This document shows positions 26,146-34,207 of a stretch of DNA of 64,000 nucleotides, one piece after another (within the stretch, counting starts at the first letter, position 1; each line of letters begins with the position of its first letter). The stretch is from assembly GCF_037201975.1 (NCBI RefSeq), contig NZ_CP147520.1, positions 2,728,001 through 2,792,000 of the forward strand, read 5' to 3'. The position numbers were made by a program, and so were the translations under genes. The notes under the pieces were generated by a model that saw only the letters and a list, made by a program, of their open reading frames with translations, did no database searches and was not told the origin of the DNA. This stretch comes from Streptomyces sp. TG1A-60 (GTDB lineage Bacteria; Actinomycetota; Actinomycetes; Streptomycetales; Streptomycetaceae).

Positions 26146-27414
26146 ATGCATCCGATGGTGAAGCCCGCGCTCCGGCGCGGCTGGCGGGATCTCAACACCG
26201 TGCAGTTCGGTCTGGCGCCGGCGCACGCCATGATGCTGGGCCCGATGGACACGGCGACAGGCAGCTTCCTCGCGCTGCTCGACGGCACACGCGGGCTGCC
26301 GCTCCTGCGTGACGAGGGGCGCCGCATGGGTCTTCCGGACGGTCATGTGGACGGGCTGGTGGACCGGCTGGCCCGGTCCGGGCTGCTGGACGACGCGACG
26401 GGCGGCGGCCCGGCCGCGGACGCCCTGCGGGGCAAACGCGAGGTCCTGGACCGATTGCGGCCCGACGCCGCCACACTCTCTCTGGTCACGCCCGACCCGG
26501 GCGACGCCATGACACGTCTGGCCGCCCGCCGGTCACTGAGAGTGCAGGTACGGGGTGCGGGGCGGGTGGGGGCGGTGCTCGCCTCACTGCTGTCGGGGGC
26601 CGGAGTCGGCGAGGTCGACGTCCGCGATGTCGGCCGGGTCGAGCCATGGGACGTGACGCCGGGTGGCCTGCCGGCCGAGTCGATCGGCGAGCGCCGGGAC
26701 GCGGCGGCACGCCGGGCCGCCCGCCACGCGGCACCCGATCGTCCGCCCCGGCGCCGCCGCGGACCCCAGCCGCCGCCGGCGGACCCGTCCGCGGACATGC
26801 GGGCGAACCGCCTCCGCGAGGAGCCCGGCTTCTCACTGGTGGTCCTCGCCCCGCGCGACGGTGTCGACGTCCACGCCCCGAAGCCCACCGCCGCCGAGCC
26901 GCTCATCGCCTCCGGTACACCACACCTGTACGCCGGAGTGGTGGAGGGGACGGGTGTGGTCGGACCCTTGGTCCTGCCCGGTGAGACGGGCTGCGCGGGC
27001 TGTCTCGACCAGAGCCGTACCGACCGCGACGAGACCTGGCCGCGGCTGGTCGCGCAGTGGCGGTCCGGCCGTCCGCGCCAGGTCGAGGCGTGCGATCTGA
27101 CTCTGGCCACGACCGTCGCCGGACTGGCCGCAGGGCATACGCTCGCCTTCCTCGACGGGCAGGTCCCCTCCAGCGTCGGCGCCCGCTGGGAGGTCTCGGT
27201 GCCGGGCTTCGACTGGCACCCACGCCCGGTGTGGCCGCATCCGGCATGTTCCTGCGCGGCTGCCGACACAGGTGCCGCCGGAAAAGGTAACGGGGAACAC
27301 GTCGCAAAGGACGGGGAGGCACGCGAGACAATGGCTGGGCATCAGCGGTCAACGAGGCTGTCTCGCAAGGCACACGCGGCACAGCCTGCTGGGACTTGGA
27401 GGGCGCATGTCTGA
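26146..27414 (+). CDS. ThiF/E1-like protein resembling TOMM leader-binding partners
   Basis: A 422-residue protein. Residues about 1-105 form a small winged-helix-like N-terminal region. A Rossmann segment follows with GAGRVGAVLASLLSGAG (about 127-143) and VDVRDVGRVEPWDVTPGGL, aligning with E1-type adenylyltransferases. The NLxRQ motif of active E1 enzymes is missing, so ATP activation is doubtful. A cysteine pair (GCAGC) and a late CSC could bind zinc. The sequence resembles ThiF-fold proteins annotated as leader-peptide-binding partners of azoline peptides, but no YcaO or precursor gene is nearby. It overlaps the ABC1 kinase gene by 8 bp, so the two are co-expressed. Confidence 0.7.
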   Translation: MHPMVKPALRRGWRDLNTVQFGLAPAHAMMLGPMDTATGSFLALLDGTRGLPLLRDEGRRMGLPDGHVDGLVDRLARSGLLDDATGGGPAADALRGKREVLDRLRPDAATLSLVTPDPGDAMTRLAARRSLRVQVRGAGRVGAVLASLLSGAGVGEVDVRDVGRVEPWDVTPGGLPAESIGERRDAAARRAARHAAPDRPPRRRRGPQPPPADPSADMRANRLREEPGFSLVVLAPRDGVDVHAPKPTAAEPLIASGTPHLYAGVVEGTGVVGPLVLPGETGCAGCLDQSRTDRDETWPRLVAQWRSGRPRQVEACDLTLATTVAGLAAGHTLAFLDGQVPSSVGARWEVSVPGFDWHPRPVWPHPACSCAAADTGAAGKGNGEHVAKDGEARETMAGHQRSTRLSRKAHAAQPAGTWRAHV

Positions 27415-28762
27415 TCTTCCCCGGAAGGCGGTCACCCGGACCGCCAAGCTCGCCGCGCTTCCGCTCGGCATCGCAGGTCGGGCCACCTGGGGACTCGGCA
27501 AGCGGATCGTCGGCGAGTCGGCGGATCTCGTGGGCCGCGAACTCCAGCAGCGCACGGCGGAGCAGTTGTTCAAGGTCCTGGGCGAGCTGAAGGGCGGCGC
27601 GATGAAATTCGGGCAGGCCCTGTCCGTCTTCGAGTCGGCGCTCCCCGAGGAGGTCGCGGGCCCCTACCGCGCGGCGCTGACGAAGCTCCAGGAGGCGGCG
27701 CCGCCGATGCCCACGCGCACGGTGCACGCCGTGCTGGAGGAACGCATCGGGCAGGACTGGCAGGAGCTGTTCCTGGAGTTCGAGGACAAACCGGCCGCCG
27801 CCGCCTCGATCGGCCAGGTGCACCGCGCGGTGTGGCACGACGGCCGCCCGGTCGCCGTCAAGGTGCAGTACCCGGGCGCGGGCGAGGCTCTCCTCTCCGA
27901 TCTCGGCCAACTGAGCCGGTTCGCCCGTCTCCTGGGTCCGCTGGTCCCCGGGATGGACATCAAGCCGCTCATCGCGGAGCTGCGGGACCGTGTCTCCGAA
28001 GAGCTCGACTACGGCTTGGAGGCCCAGGCCCAGCAGGCACACGCGGAGGAGTTCGCGGGCGACCCGGATGTCGTGGTCCCCGCCGTGGTGCATCAGTGCG
28101 AGCAGGTGCTGGTGACGGAGTGGATGGACGGCACGCCCCTCTCAGAGGTGATCACCGACGGCTCCCAGGAACAGCGGGACCGGGCGGGGCAGCTGCTGAC
28201 CCGCTTCCTCTTCTCGGGCCCGGCCCGTACCGGCCTACTGCACGCCGACCCGCATCCCGGCAATTTCCGCCTCCTGCCGGACGAGAAACTCGGCTGGCGT
28301 CTCGGCGTCCTCGACTTCGGCACGGTGGACCGTCTGCCGGGCGGCCTGCCGGCGACGATCGGTGAGGCCCTGCGGCTCACCATCGAGGGAGAGGCCGACG
28401 CGGTCTACGAGATGCTCTGCACGGAAGGCTTCGTGAAGGAGTCGATCGACCTGGACCCGGACGCGGTCCTCGACTATCTGCTGCCCATCATCGAACCGGC
28501 ACGGGCGGACGAGTTCGCCTTTGCCCGCGGCTGGATGCGCAGCCAGGCCACCCGCATAGCCGACCCCCGCTCCCCCGCCCACCAACTCGGCAAGCAGCTG
28601 AACCTGCCGCCGTCCTATCTCCTCATTCACCGCGTGACCCTGAGCACCATCGGCGTCCTGTGCCAACTCGGCGCGACGGTCCGCATGCGTGACGAACTGG
28701 AGGAATGGCTGCCGGGCTTCCTGTCGGAAGAGGAGGAGGGCGAAGCGGCCGCGGGGGCGTGA
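27407..28762 (+). CDS. ABC1/UbiB (ADCK-type) atypical kinase-like protein
   Basis: A 451-residue member of the ABC1/UbiB family, atypical ATPases/kinases that support lipid or quinone metabolism. Diagnostic features are the KxGQ signature (GGAMKFGQALS, residues 64-74), the Ala-rich loop AAAASIGQVHRA replacing a Gly-loop, VAVKVQYPG, the catalytic-type HADPHPGNF, and LDFGTVD. The ATG at 27407 has GGAGG upstream and starts inside the end of the ThiF-like gene. Its mycobacterial counterpart also sits next to whiB7. Confidence 0.9.
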   Translation: MSDLPRKAVTRTAKLAALPLGIAGRATWGLGKRIVGESADLVGRELQQRTAEQLFKVLGELKGGAMKFGQALSVFESALPEEVAGPYRAALTKLQEAAPPMPTRTVHAVLEERIGQDWQELFLEFEDKPAAAASIGQVHRAVWHDGRPVAVKVQYPGAGEALLSDLGQLSRFARLLGPLVPGMDIKPLIAELRDRVSEELDYGLEAQAQQAHAEEFAGDPDVVVPAVVHQCEQVLVTEWMDGTPLSEVITDGSQEQRDRAGQLLTRFLFSGPARTGLLHADPHPGNFRLLPDEKLGWRLGVLDFGTVDRLPGGLPATIGEALRLTIEGEADAVYEMLCTEGFVKESIDLDPDAVLDYLLPIIEPARADEFAFARGWMRSQATRIADPRSPAHQLGKQLNLPPSYLLIHRVTLSTIGVLCQLGATVRMRDELEEWLPGFLSEEEEGEAAAGA

Positions 28763-28778
28763 GAGGGCGACCTGCGTC

Positions 28779-28994
28779 TCACCGGGGCCGCTCCGAAGCA
28801 TTCCTGATCCGACCGGATCGGCAGCACGGCAACGTATCGGTCCCGGGCTCACCGGCCGAGTCCAGCCGGCCCTCGATCGCTCTCAGGCTCTCTCGGGCAC
28901 AGGCCTCGCAGATGTAGTGCCGTCCGTCGTTCTCCACGGAACAGACCAACAGCGGCTGGAGGGCTTCGACGGTGGTTTCGCAGCGGGCGCACAC
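28779..28994 (-). CDS. Small zinc-ribbon-type protein
   Basis: A 71-residue protein with two CxxC knuckles (CARC near the N-terminus, CEAC in HYICEACARESLRAIEG) around ALQPLLVCSVENDGRHY. This matches small streptomycete Cys-rich proteins that end ...IEGRLDS plus a few aromatic residues. Here the sequence runs on for 25 further residues after LDSA, which may reflect a lost original stop. The only in-frame start is GTG at 28994, immediately at the first CARC, with a poor ribosome-binding site. The gene is therefore probable but its 5' end is uncertain. Confidence 0.55.
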   Translation of the reverse strand: MCARCETTVEALQPLLVCSVENDGRHYICEACARESLRAIEGRLDSAGEPGTDTLPCCRSGRIRNASERPR

Positions 28995-29101
28995 GAGGGC
29001 CTGGAGTTCTGTGGCGGGGCCACTGTGGTCGCCGTCCCCGGAAAGGCTTGTCCCCCGGCGACAGCAACGCCGCGGTCGGCGGACGCGCGGTCACCACGCA
29101 C

Positions 29102-29135
29102 CGCGGGGGCCGGCCCCGTGGGACCGGCCCCCGCG
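29102..29135. terminator. Terminator of the wblC operon
   Basis: Perfect 12-bp stem, CGCGGGGGCCGG at 29102-29113 and complement at 29124-29135, about 70 bp downstream of the last gene of the wblC unit. Confidence 0.7.
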
Positions 29136-29204
29136 AGGAGCCACTGCTACGAATGGTCGTGATGCGCCTGTCCCGGCTGGATCATGGCGGTTGCCGTGTG
29201 GCGG

Positions 29205-29525
29205 CTACTGCATGACCGCCATGGCGAGCGCACGGCGGGCGCGCAGCGAGGCGCGCTCGGCCCGGCGCTGCATCCGGCGGGCGACCACCAGGCGCATGGC
29301 CTGGCGCTCCTGCCCGGCCTGGTACAGGCGCTCGTGCATATGCGCACGGGCGAGGGCTTCTGGCATGAGATGCATTTCTCGGGTCCTGTTCTGACGCGAG
29401 TCGTTCGCGCCGGTGGTGAAGTCTGGAGTCGCGGAGCCGGCGGGTTCGCTCGTGGACGGCTTCATCGGGGCCTGCTTCTTGGGGTCGTGCGTGAGGGGGC
29501 GGTCGATTGTTCCGGTGATGTTCAT
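29205..29525 (-). CDS. Small basic protein translationally coupled to wblC
   Basis: A 106-residue protein of unknown function. The C-terminal half is a strongly basic, Arg/Ala-rich helix (ARRMQRRAERASLRARRALA) with no membrane segment; the N-terminal half is polar and probably disordered. The ATG at 29525 overlaps the wblC stop as ATGA, so it should be made whenever WblC is. An internal methionine (MHLMPEALARAHMHERL) could start a shorter form. A similar short basic protein follows wblC in other streptomycetes as far as I can recall; a role is not known. Confidence 0.7.
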   Translation of the reverse strand: MNITGTIDRPLTHDPKKQAPMKPSTSEPAGSATPDFTTGANDSRQNRTREMHLMPEALARAHMHERLYQAGQERQAMRLVVARRMQRRAERASLRARRALAMAVMQ

Positions 29526-29890
29526 GCTGTGACCGGGTTCTTGCGCGGGCGACCACGAGGCCGCTTGCGGGCCACGACGACACCTTGGACGAAGAGCTCG
29601 CCACCCCAGACGCCCCAGGGCTCACGCCGCTCCTTGGCGCCGGCGAGGCAGGCCTCCATCAGCGGGCAGGTGCGGCAGAGAGCTTTGGCGTACTCGACAT
29701 CGGCCGGCGACTCGGCGAAGAAGACCTCCGGGTCGTAGGAGCGGCAGGGGACGGGCACGCCGAGGTTCTCGATGGCGTCGTCGAGCGCGGTGAGCGCGGT
29801 GAGCGGGGTCAAGGTGGAGTCCTCCGTGAGGCCGGGCGGGGGGATCGTTTCGGAAGGCGGTACGGACGGGGCGTGCGCTTCGAGTTGCAC
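29522..29890 (-). CDS. wblC: WhiB7-type iron-sulfur transcription factor WblC
   Basis: A 122-residue WhiB-family regulator that binds the primary sigma factor and activates intrinsic antibiotic-resistance genes. The [4Fe-4S] ligands are C49, C72, C75 and C81. The GVWGG turn (about 93-97) follows, then the C-terminal AT-hook RGRPRK (112-117) that defines the WhiB7/WblC subclass. The GTG at 29890 (VQLEAHAPSVPP) is chosen because GAGGA precedes it; an open frame extends further into the leader. Upstream lie an attenuator hairpin, an upstream ORF and a WhiB7-type promoter. Confidence 0.92.
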   Translation of the reverse strand: MQLEAHAPSVPPSETIPPPGLTEDSTLTPLTALTALDDAIENLGVPVPCRSYDPEVFFAESPADVEYAKALCRTCPLMEACLAGAKERREPWGVWGGELFVQGVVVARKRPRGRPRKNPVTA

Positions 29891-30005
29891 GGTTCGTCTT
29901 CCTCGTCTGGTCGTTCCGGCCTGTTGGCCGGTGGCGGCTGGTACCGGGTTCTTTTCTTGTCCCGAGGCCCCTTCGCTCTGCAACCCCCGGTCGGGGACAA
30001 ACAGA

Positions 30006-30040
30006 AGGGCCGCGGATCCCGGATGGGGTTCCGCGGCCCT
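30006..30040 (-). terminator. Attenuator terminator in the wblC leader
   Basis: On the minus strand AGGGCCGCGGA (30040-30030) and its perfect complement (30016-30006) form an 11-bp stem followed by the T-rich tail TTCTGTTT. It lies 23 bp after the upstream-ORF stop and 115 bp before the wblC start. This is the arrangement for translation-dependent transcription attenuation known for whiB7/wblC. Confidence 0.85.
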
Positions 30041-30063
30041 GAAGGCGCCGGCCTGATCGTCGA

Positions 30064-30387
30064 TCAGGCTGGATCACTCCAGGGTTCAGGCCCACGGAAG
30101 GCCCACATCAGGTGGTGCTGCGTCGTCTGCTTCCGGAATCCGGCACCGGCCGCCGCGAAGGCATAGGCCTGCGCCTGCGCCGCTACTGCTGCTTCCAGTG
30201 CCTTGGTCGGTCGCTCATTGCGCTCACGGACGGGAAGACCCGCGGGAGACACGCAGGACGCCGGACGGCCGCCACGGACGGCGGACAGACCGGTGCCCAG
30301 GTTCGAGACGCCGAGCATGGACGTGGAGACGGCCGAGCGATCGGTCATTTTGACCGTGCTGATGAAGCTGGTGTTGATGCTGATCAC
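30064..30387 (-). CDS. Upstream ORF of the wblC leader
   Basis: A 107-codon leader ORF starting GTG at 30387, 8 nt after GAGGAGG, encoding VISINTSFISTVKMTDRSA and ending TGA just before the attenuator. In whiB7/wblC riboregulation, ribosome stalling on the uORF by translation-inhibiting antibiotics favours an antiterminator, so wblC is transcribed. The N-terminal part is the likely sensing region. The long Ala/Gln-rich 3' part may matter mainly as RNA. The peptide itself has no recognised domain. Confidence 0.7.
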   Translation of the reverse strand: MISINTSFISTVKMTDRSAVSTSMLGVSNLGTGLSAVRGGRPASCVSPAGLPVRERNERPTKALEAAVAAQAQAYAFAAAGAGFRKQTTQHHLMWAFRGPEPWSDPA

Positions 30388-30498
30388 TGGGATCGCCTCC
30401 TCTCGGCGTCTACGGGGACCGGCGCGAACCAATCCGACGGATATGAAGTACACCACGAAATCAGGGCCTTCGAGAAGGCCGCTGCTCTCGTGCCTAAG

Positions 30499-30528
30499 AA
30501 CCTATGGGGATTGCTGGGGCATGCGCAA
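30499..30528 (-). promoter_or_regulatory. WhiB7-type promoter of the wblC leader
   Basis: On the minus strand: -35 TTGCGC (30528-30523), 18-bp spacer, -10 TAGGTT (30504-30499). An AT-rich run (CGAAAAAATAG, 30540-30530) lies immediately upstream of the -35. An AT patch beside the -35 is the hallmark of WhiB7-dependent promoters, implying autoactivation. Confidence 0.65.
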
Positions 30529-30551
30529 ACTATTTTTTCGACGAGTTCGTT

Positions 30552-32774
30552 TCAGCCGTTCCCGTCCGCACCCCCAGGCTCCCGACCTGCGCAGATGTCG
30601 AGAACATCGGCGCCGTACCGCTGGAGCTTACGGGCGCGGACGCCGGGGATGCGACCGAGTTCAACCGGAGTGATTGGCCCCGCTTCCGCGATCGCCATCA
30701 GCGTCCGGTCGGTGAAGACACAGAAGTCCGGCTGCCCGCTGCGCTGCGCCTGGACGGCCCGCCACTCCCGCAGCCGCTCGTAGAGACCCTCGTCCATGTC
30801 GGAGGGGCAGTCCTCGCAGCGCATCAACTTCATCTCACCGGCGTCCCGCAGAGTGCGCCCGCAGACGCGGCAGCGGGCCGGGGCCCGGCTGGCGCGGCGC
30901 AGGGCCGCCTCGGTGCCACCGTTCGCGAAGTCGCCGAGCCGGCCACCTACCGAGCCCGGTTCCACGCCTCCGGAGCCGCCCGCGCCGGTCCGGCCCGCCA
31001 TGGCGGTGGATCCTGGGCGCAGGCCGTTGAGGAAGCGGCTGGGGTGGCGGTTGGGGCGGTTGCCCGGCGATCGGGACAGAGCCCAGGAGACGGAGAGCTG
31101 CTCCCGGGCGCGGGTGACGCCCACGTAGAGGAGTCGTCTCTCCTCCTCGATCTGCTCGTCCGTTCTCGCGTAGGTGATCGGCATCATGCCCTCGGCGACG
31201 CCGACCAGGAAGACGACGTCCCACTCCAGGCCCTTCGCGGAGTGCAGCGAGGCGAGGGTGACGCCCTGGACGGTCGGGGCGTGCTGGGCGCTCGCCCTTT
31301 CGTCCAGTTCCGCCACCAGGTCGCCGAGGGTGGCGTCGGGCTTGGCCGCGGCGAAGTCCCGGGCGAGGTTCACCAGGGCCGCCAGTGACTCCCAGCGCTC
31401 CCTCACCGCGCCGGACCCCGCCGGGGGTTCGCCGGTCCAGCCCTCGCCGGACAGCACGGCCCGCACCTGTGAGGGAAGGTCGACGGCGTCCTCGAGGAGG
31501 GTGTCGTTGCCGCCGAAACGGGCGGCGGCCCGCAGTGAGGCGCCCGCCTTGCGCACCTCGGGTCGGTCGAAGAACCGTTCTGCGCCGCGCAGTCGGTAGG
31601 GCACCCCCACGTCCGCGAGGGCCTGCTCGTAGGTCTCGGACTGCGAGTTCGTGCGGAACAGGATGGCGATCTCGCTCGCGGGGACTCCGGAGGCGATGAG
31701 ATCACGGATGCGGCGGGCTGCACCCTCGGCCTCGGCGGGCTCGTCCGTGTACTCGGTGTAGCGGGGCTCGGGGCCCGGTGGGCGCTGGGAGATCAGTTCG
31801 AGTCGGTGGTCGGCGGCGCGGCCACGGGCCTGGGAGAGCAGGTCGTTGGCGAGGTGGACGACCTGCGGGGTGGAGCGGTAGTCGCGGACGAGCTTCACGA
31901 CCGTGGCACCGGGGTGGCGCTGGCGGAAGTCGAGCAGATGGTCGGGAGTTGCGCCGGTGAACGAGTAGATCGTCTGGCTGGCGTCGCCCACGACGCACAG
32001 GTCGTCCCGGTCGCCGAGCCACAACTCCAGAAGGCGCTGCTGGAGGGGGCTGACGTCCTGGTACTCGTCGACCACGAAGTGCTGGTACTGGGAGCGGACC
32101 TGCTCGGCGATGTCGTGGCGGTCCTGGAGGATGCCGACGGTGAGCAGGAGGACATCCTCGAAGTCCATGACAGCGCGCTCGCGTTTGAGGTCCTCGTACG
32201 TCGCGTAGATCCGGGCGATCTCCGCCGGGTCGCGGGGCGCCTCGCGACCGTGCTTGGCGGCTGCTGCGGCGTAGTCGGTGGGGACGGTCCGGGTGACCTT
32301 CGACCATTCGATCTCGGCGGCGGCGTCCCGCAGTTCGCTGCGATCGAGACGGATGCGGCAGGCGGTGGCCGCGTCGGCGACGAGTTGGATCTTGCGGTCG
32401 ACGAGGCGCGGCATGCCGCCGCCGACGGCCTTCGGCCAGAAGTACTGGAGCTGGCGCAGGGCGGCCGAGTGGAAGGTCCGGGCCTGGACTCCGGCGGCGC
32501 CGAGCTGACGAAGGCGGCCTCGCATCTCGCCGGCTGCCCGGTTGGTGAAGGTGACGGCCAGCACGCTGGCGGGCTGGAGGATTCCGGCGCGCACCCCGTA
32601 GGCGATGCGGTGGGTGATCGCCCGGGTCTTGCCCGTGCCGGCGCCCGCCAGGACGCACACCGGACCGTGCAGGACGGTCGCCACCGCGCGCTGCTCGGGG
32701 TCGAGCCCTTCGAGCACCGCGTCGGCCGAGTCGGGGACCTGCGGGAAGAGGGTGGAGTGCGTTGCTGCTGTCAC
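30552..32774 (-). CDS. uvrD2: ATP-dependent DNA helicase UvrD2
   Basis: A 740-residue superfamily 1A helicase with 3'-5' polarity expected. Motifs run in order: Walker A LAGAGTGKT, AVTFTNRAA, DEYQDVSP, GDASQTIYSF, LVRDYRSTPQ, SLHSAKGLEWD and VGVTRARE. The C-terminal part carries the UvrD2-specific tetracysteine element (CRVCGRTL ... RCEDCPS) and a terminal HRDC domain (DFCVFTDRTLMAIAEAGP). Start GTG at 32774 (VTAATHSTLFPQV) is the best fit; no strong ribosome-binding site is seen. The mycobacterial orthologue also neighbours whiB7. Its stop lies only 11 bp from the AT-rich element of the wblC promoter. Confidence 0.93.
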   Translation of the reverse strand: MTAATHSTLFPQVPDSADAVLEGLDPEQRAVATVLHGPVCVLAGAGTGKTRAITHRIAYGVRAGILQPASVLAVTFTNRAAGEMRGRLRQLGAAGVQARTFHSAALRQLQYFWPKAVGGGMPRLVDRKIQLVADAATACRIRLDRSELRDAAAEIEWSKVTRTVPTDYAAAAAKHGREAPRDPAEIARIYATYEDLKRERAVMDFEDVLLLTVGILQDRHDIAEQVRSQYQHFVVDEYQDVSPLQQRLLELWLGDRDDLCVVGDASQTIYSFTGATPDHLLDFRQRHPGATVVKLVRDYRSTPQVVHLANDLLSQARGRAADHRLELISQRPPGPEPRYTEYTDEPAEAEGAARRIRDLIASGVPASEIAILFRTNSQSETYEQALADVGVPYRLRGAERFFDRPEVRKAGASLRAAARFGGNDTLLEDAVDLPSQVRAVLSGEGWTGEPPAGSGAVRERWESLAALVNLARDFAAAKPDATLGDLVAELDERASAQHAPTVQGVTLASLHSAKGLEWDVVFLVGVAEGMMPITYARTDEQIEEERRLLYVGVTRAREQLSVSWALSRSPGNRPNRHPSRFLNGLRPGSTAMAGRTGAGGSGGVEPGSVGGRLGDFANGGTEAALRRASRAPARCRVCGRTLRDAGEMKLMRCEDCPSDMDEGLYERLREWRAVQAQRSGQPDFCVFTDRTLMAIAEAGPITPVELGRIPGVRARKLQRYGADVLDICAGREPGGADGNG

Positions 32775-32813
32775 ATGGCCATGCTGCCAGGTCGCCTGAG
32801 ACGGCTGAGCACG

Positions 32814-32822
32814 TTGTCCACA
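32814..32822 (+). promoter_or_regulatory. DnaA-box-like site 2
   Basis: TTGTCCACA, 40 bp upstream of the uvrD2 start, in the extended context CGTTGTCCACAGGCAG shared with the sites at 26031 and 48315. Confidence 0.4.
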
Positions 32823-32991
32823 GGCAGGTACTCGCAGTCGTACTAATGCGGCAGGCGCCACTGTATGTCCGTGCGGCGGGCGCCCGGCAGCGGTGGTGGA
32901 CACCACCCGCGTACGGGAATGGCGAGCCCGTCGCGTACGTTCCCCTCACTGCGACCACGCACCCCTCAGACCGTGAAGGAGCGCCGGGAAA

Positions 32992-33249
32992 ATGGCGGGC
33001 ACTGTGACGATGTACAGCACCACGTGGTGCGGCTACTGCCGACGGCTGAAGAGCCAGATGGACCGTGAGGGCATCACGTACAACGAGATCAACATCGAGC
33101 AGGACCCGGAGTCCGCGGCGTTCGTGGAGAAGGCGAACGGCGGGAACCAGACGGTGCCCACTGTTCAGGTAGTTCCCTCCAGTGGTGGCGCTGAGGTCGT
33201 GATGACGAACCCGAGCCTTGCCCAGGTGAAGCAGGCGCTCGGCGTCTGA
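32992..33249 (+). CDS. Mycoredoxin (glutaredoxin-fold thiol oxidoreductase)
   Basis: An 85-residue glutaredoxin-like protein. The active site is WCGYC (C13/C16) after the beta strand VTMYSTT, with the cis-Pro loop QTVPTVQ and C-terminal NPSLAQVKQAL. In actinobacteria this type (Mrx1) reduces mycothiol mixed disulfides. It is divergent from uvrD2, as for its mycobacterial counterpart. ATG at 32992. A terminator follows immediately. Confidence 0.9.
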   Translation: MAGTVTMYSTTWCGYCRRLKSQMDREGITYNEINIEQDPESAAFVEKANGGNQTVPTVQVVPSSGGAEVVMTNPSLAQVKQALGV

Positions 33250-33266
33250 CTCACATGACGCACACG

Positions 33267-33301
33267 ACCCCCGACCGGCCTGGCGCCGGATCGGGGGTTT
33301 T
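33267..33301 (+). terminator. Rho-independent terminator after mycoredoxin
   Basis: ACCCCCGA (33267-33274) pairs with TCGGGGGT (33291-33298), with further GC pairing inside, followed by a short T-tract. Confidence 0.8.
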
Positions 33302-33337
33302 GTATGCCCAGCATGTACAAGGCGACTTGGCGGTAAC

Positions 33338-34087
33338 GTGATCGACATGACGGCCGAGGAGGAGGCGGACGGCGAGGCGCTGGTCGGAGGCATGGTGAAC
33401 GCGGGGGCGGTCTTCCGCCGGGGGGCCCTGGTGGAACGCCCGGCACCGCACAACGCACCCGTCCTCCATGCCCACCTCCTCGCGCTGAAGGAACACGGCT
33501 TCGACGCGGCTCCGACTCCCGTGGGCCTCACCGCAGACGGCCTTGAGCAGTTGACCTTCATTCCTGGCGACGTGGCTCTGCCACCGTTCCCGCCCTGGGT
33601 GCTGACGACAACCGCCCTCGAATCGGTGGGGATCCTGCTGCGCCGCCTGCATGAGGCCAGCGCGACCATCGCGTTCGACACACACGTCGAGTGGCCCCAG
33701 AACCTTGCCGACCCGGAGGGAGGAACGATGGTGTGCCACAACGACGTGTGCCCGGACAACGTCGTCTTCCGCAACGGTCGTGCCGCCGCCTTGATTGATT
33801 TCGACCTGGCAGCTCCGGGCCGTCCTCTCTGGGACGTGGCCATGGCCGCCCGCTACTGGGTTCCCACGCTTGATCCGGTATCCGCGGCTGCCCTGTATCC
33901 CGCCGGACTGGATGTGCCTGCACGGCTGCGGATCCTCGCCGACAGCTACGGTCTCTCGACGGGAGAGCGCGCCGAATTGCCCGGCGTAGGAAGTGACCGG
34001 CCTGCCCGATCACGGCTTCTGGCTCTTCGACGACTGCGACGTGTACCGCATGCGCTACACACCCCACGGGGCGTTCATCGGCGGTGA
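33338..34087 (+). pseudogene. Phosphotransferase (APH family) with a replaced C-terminus
   Basis: The first 215 or so residues are a normal aminoglycoside-phosphotransferase-fold protein. The catalytic loop VCHNDVCPDNVVFRNGR and the metal-binding IDFDLAAPGRPLWDVA are intact. After AELPGV the family's final helices are missing. The frame instead reads DRPARSRLLALRRLRR, which is the out-of-frame reading of a DUF6879 gene fragment. A 3' deletion or recombination has thus joined two genes. The GTG start at 33338 is supported by reading frame only. Residual activity is unlikely but cannot be excluded. It is an insertion relative to the conserved mycoredoxin-nudC order. Confidence 0.7.
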
Positions 34088-34190
34088 ACTGCTGTCTGCC
34101 GATCCACTCGCGGAGTACCAGGGTCACCGGACCCCGGGGGCGTGGGTGATCCAGACCCAGCGGGCGTTCAGGCAGAAGATCGGCGCGTAG
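33993..34190 (+). pseudogene. C-terminal fragment of a DUF6879 family protein
   Basis: Encodes LPDHGFWLFDDCDVYRMRYT, then GAFIGGELLSADPLAEYQ and a final VIQTQRAFRQ, the usual C-terminal end of streptomycete DUF6879 proteins. The N-terminal two-thirds are absent; in their place is the truncated phosphotransferase gene in another frame. It ends TAG at 34190, 17 bp from the convergent nudC stop. Confidence 0.6.
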
Positions 34191-34207
34191 CGCGTGACGT
34201 ACGGGTG

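Noticed and set aside
31702..33843. 713-codon minus-strand frame crossing uvrD2, mycoredoxin and the phosphotransferase
   Set aside because: It is out of frame with uvrD2 and antisense to mycoredoxin; Arg/Pro-rich without motifs.
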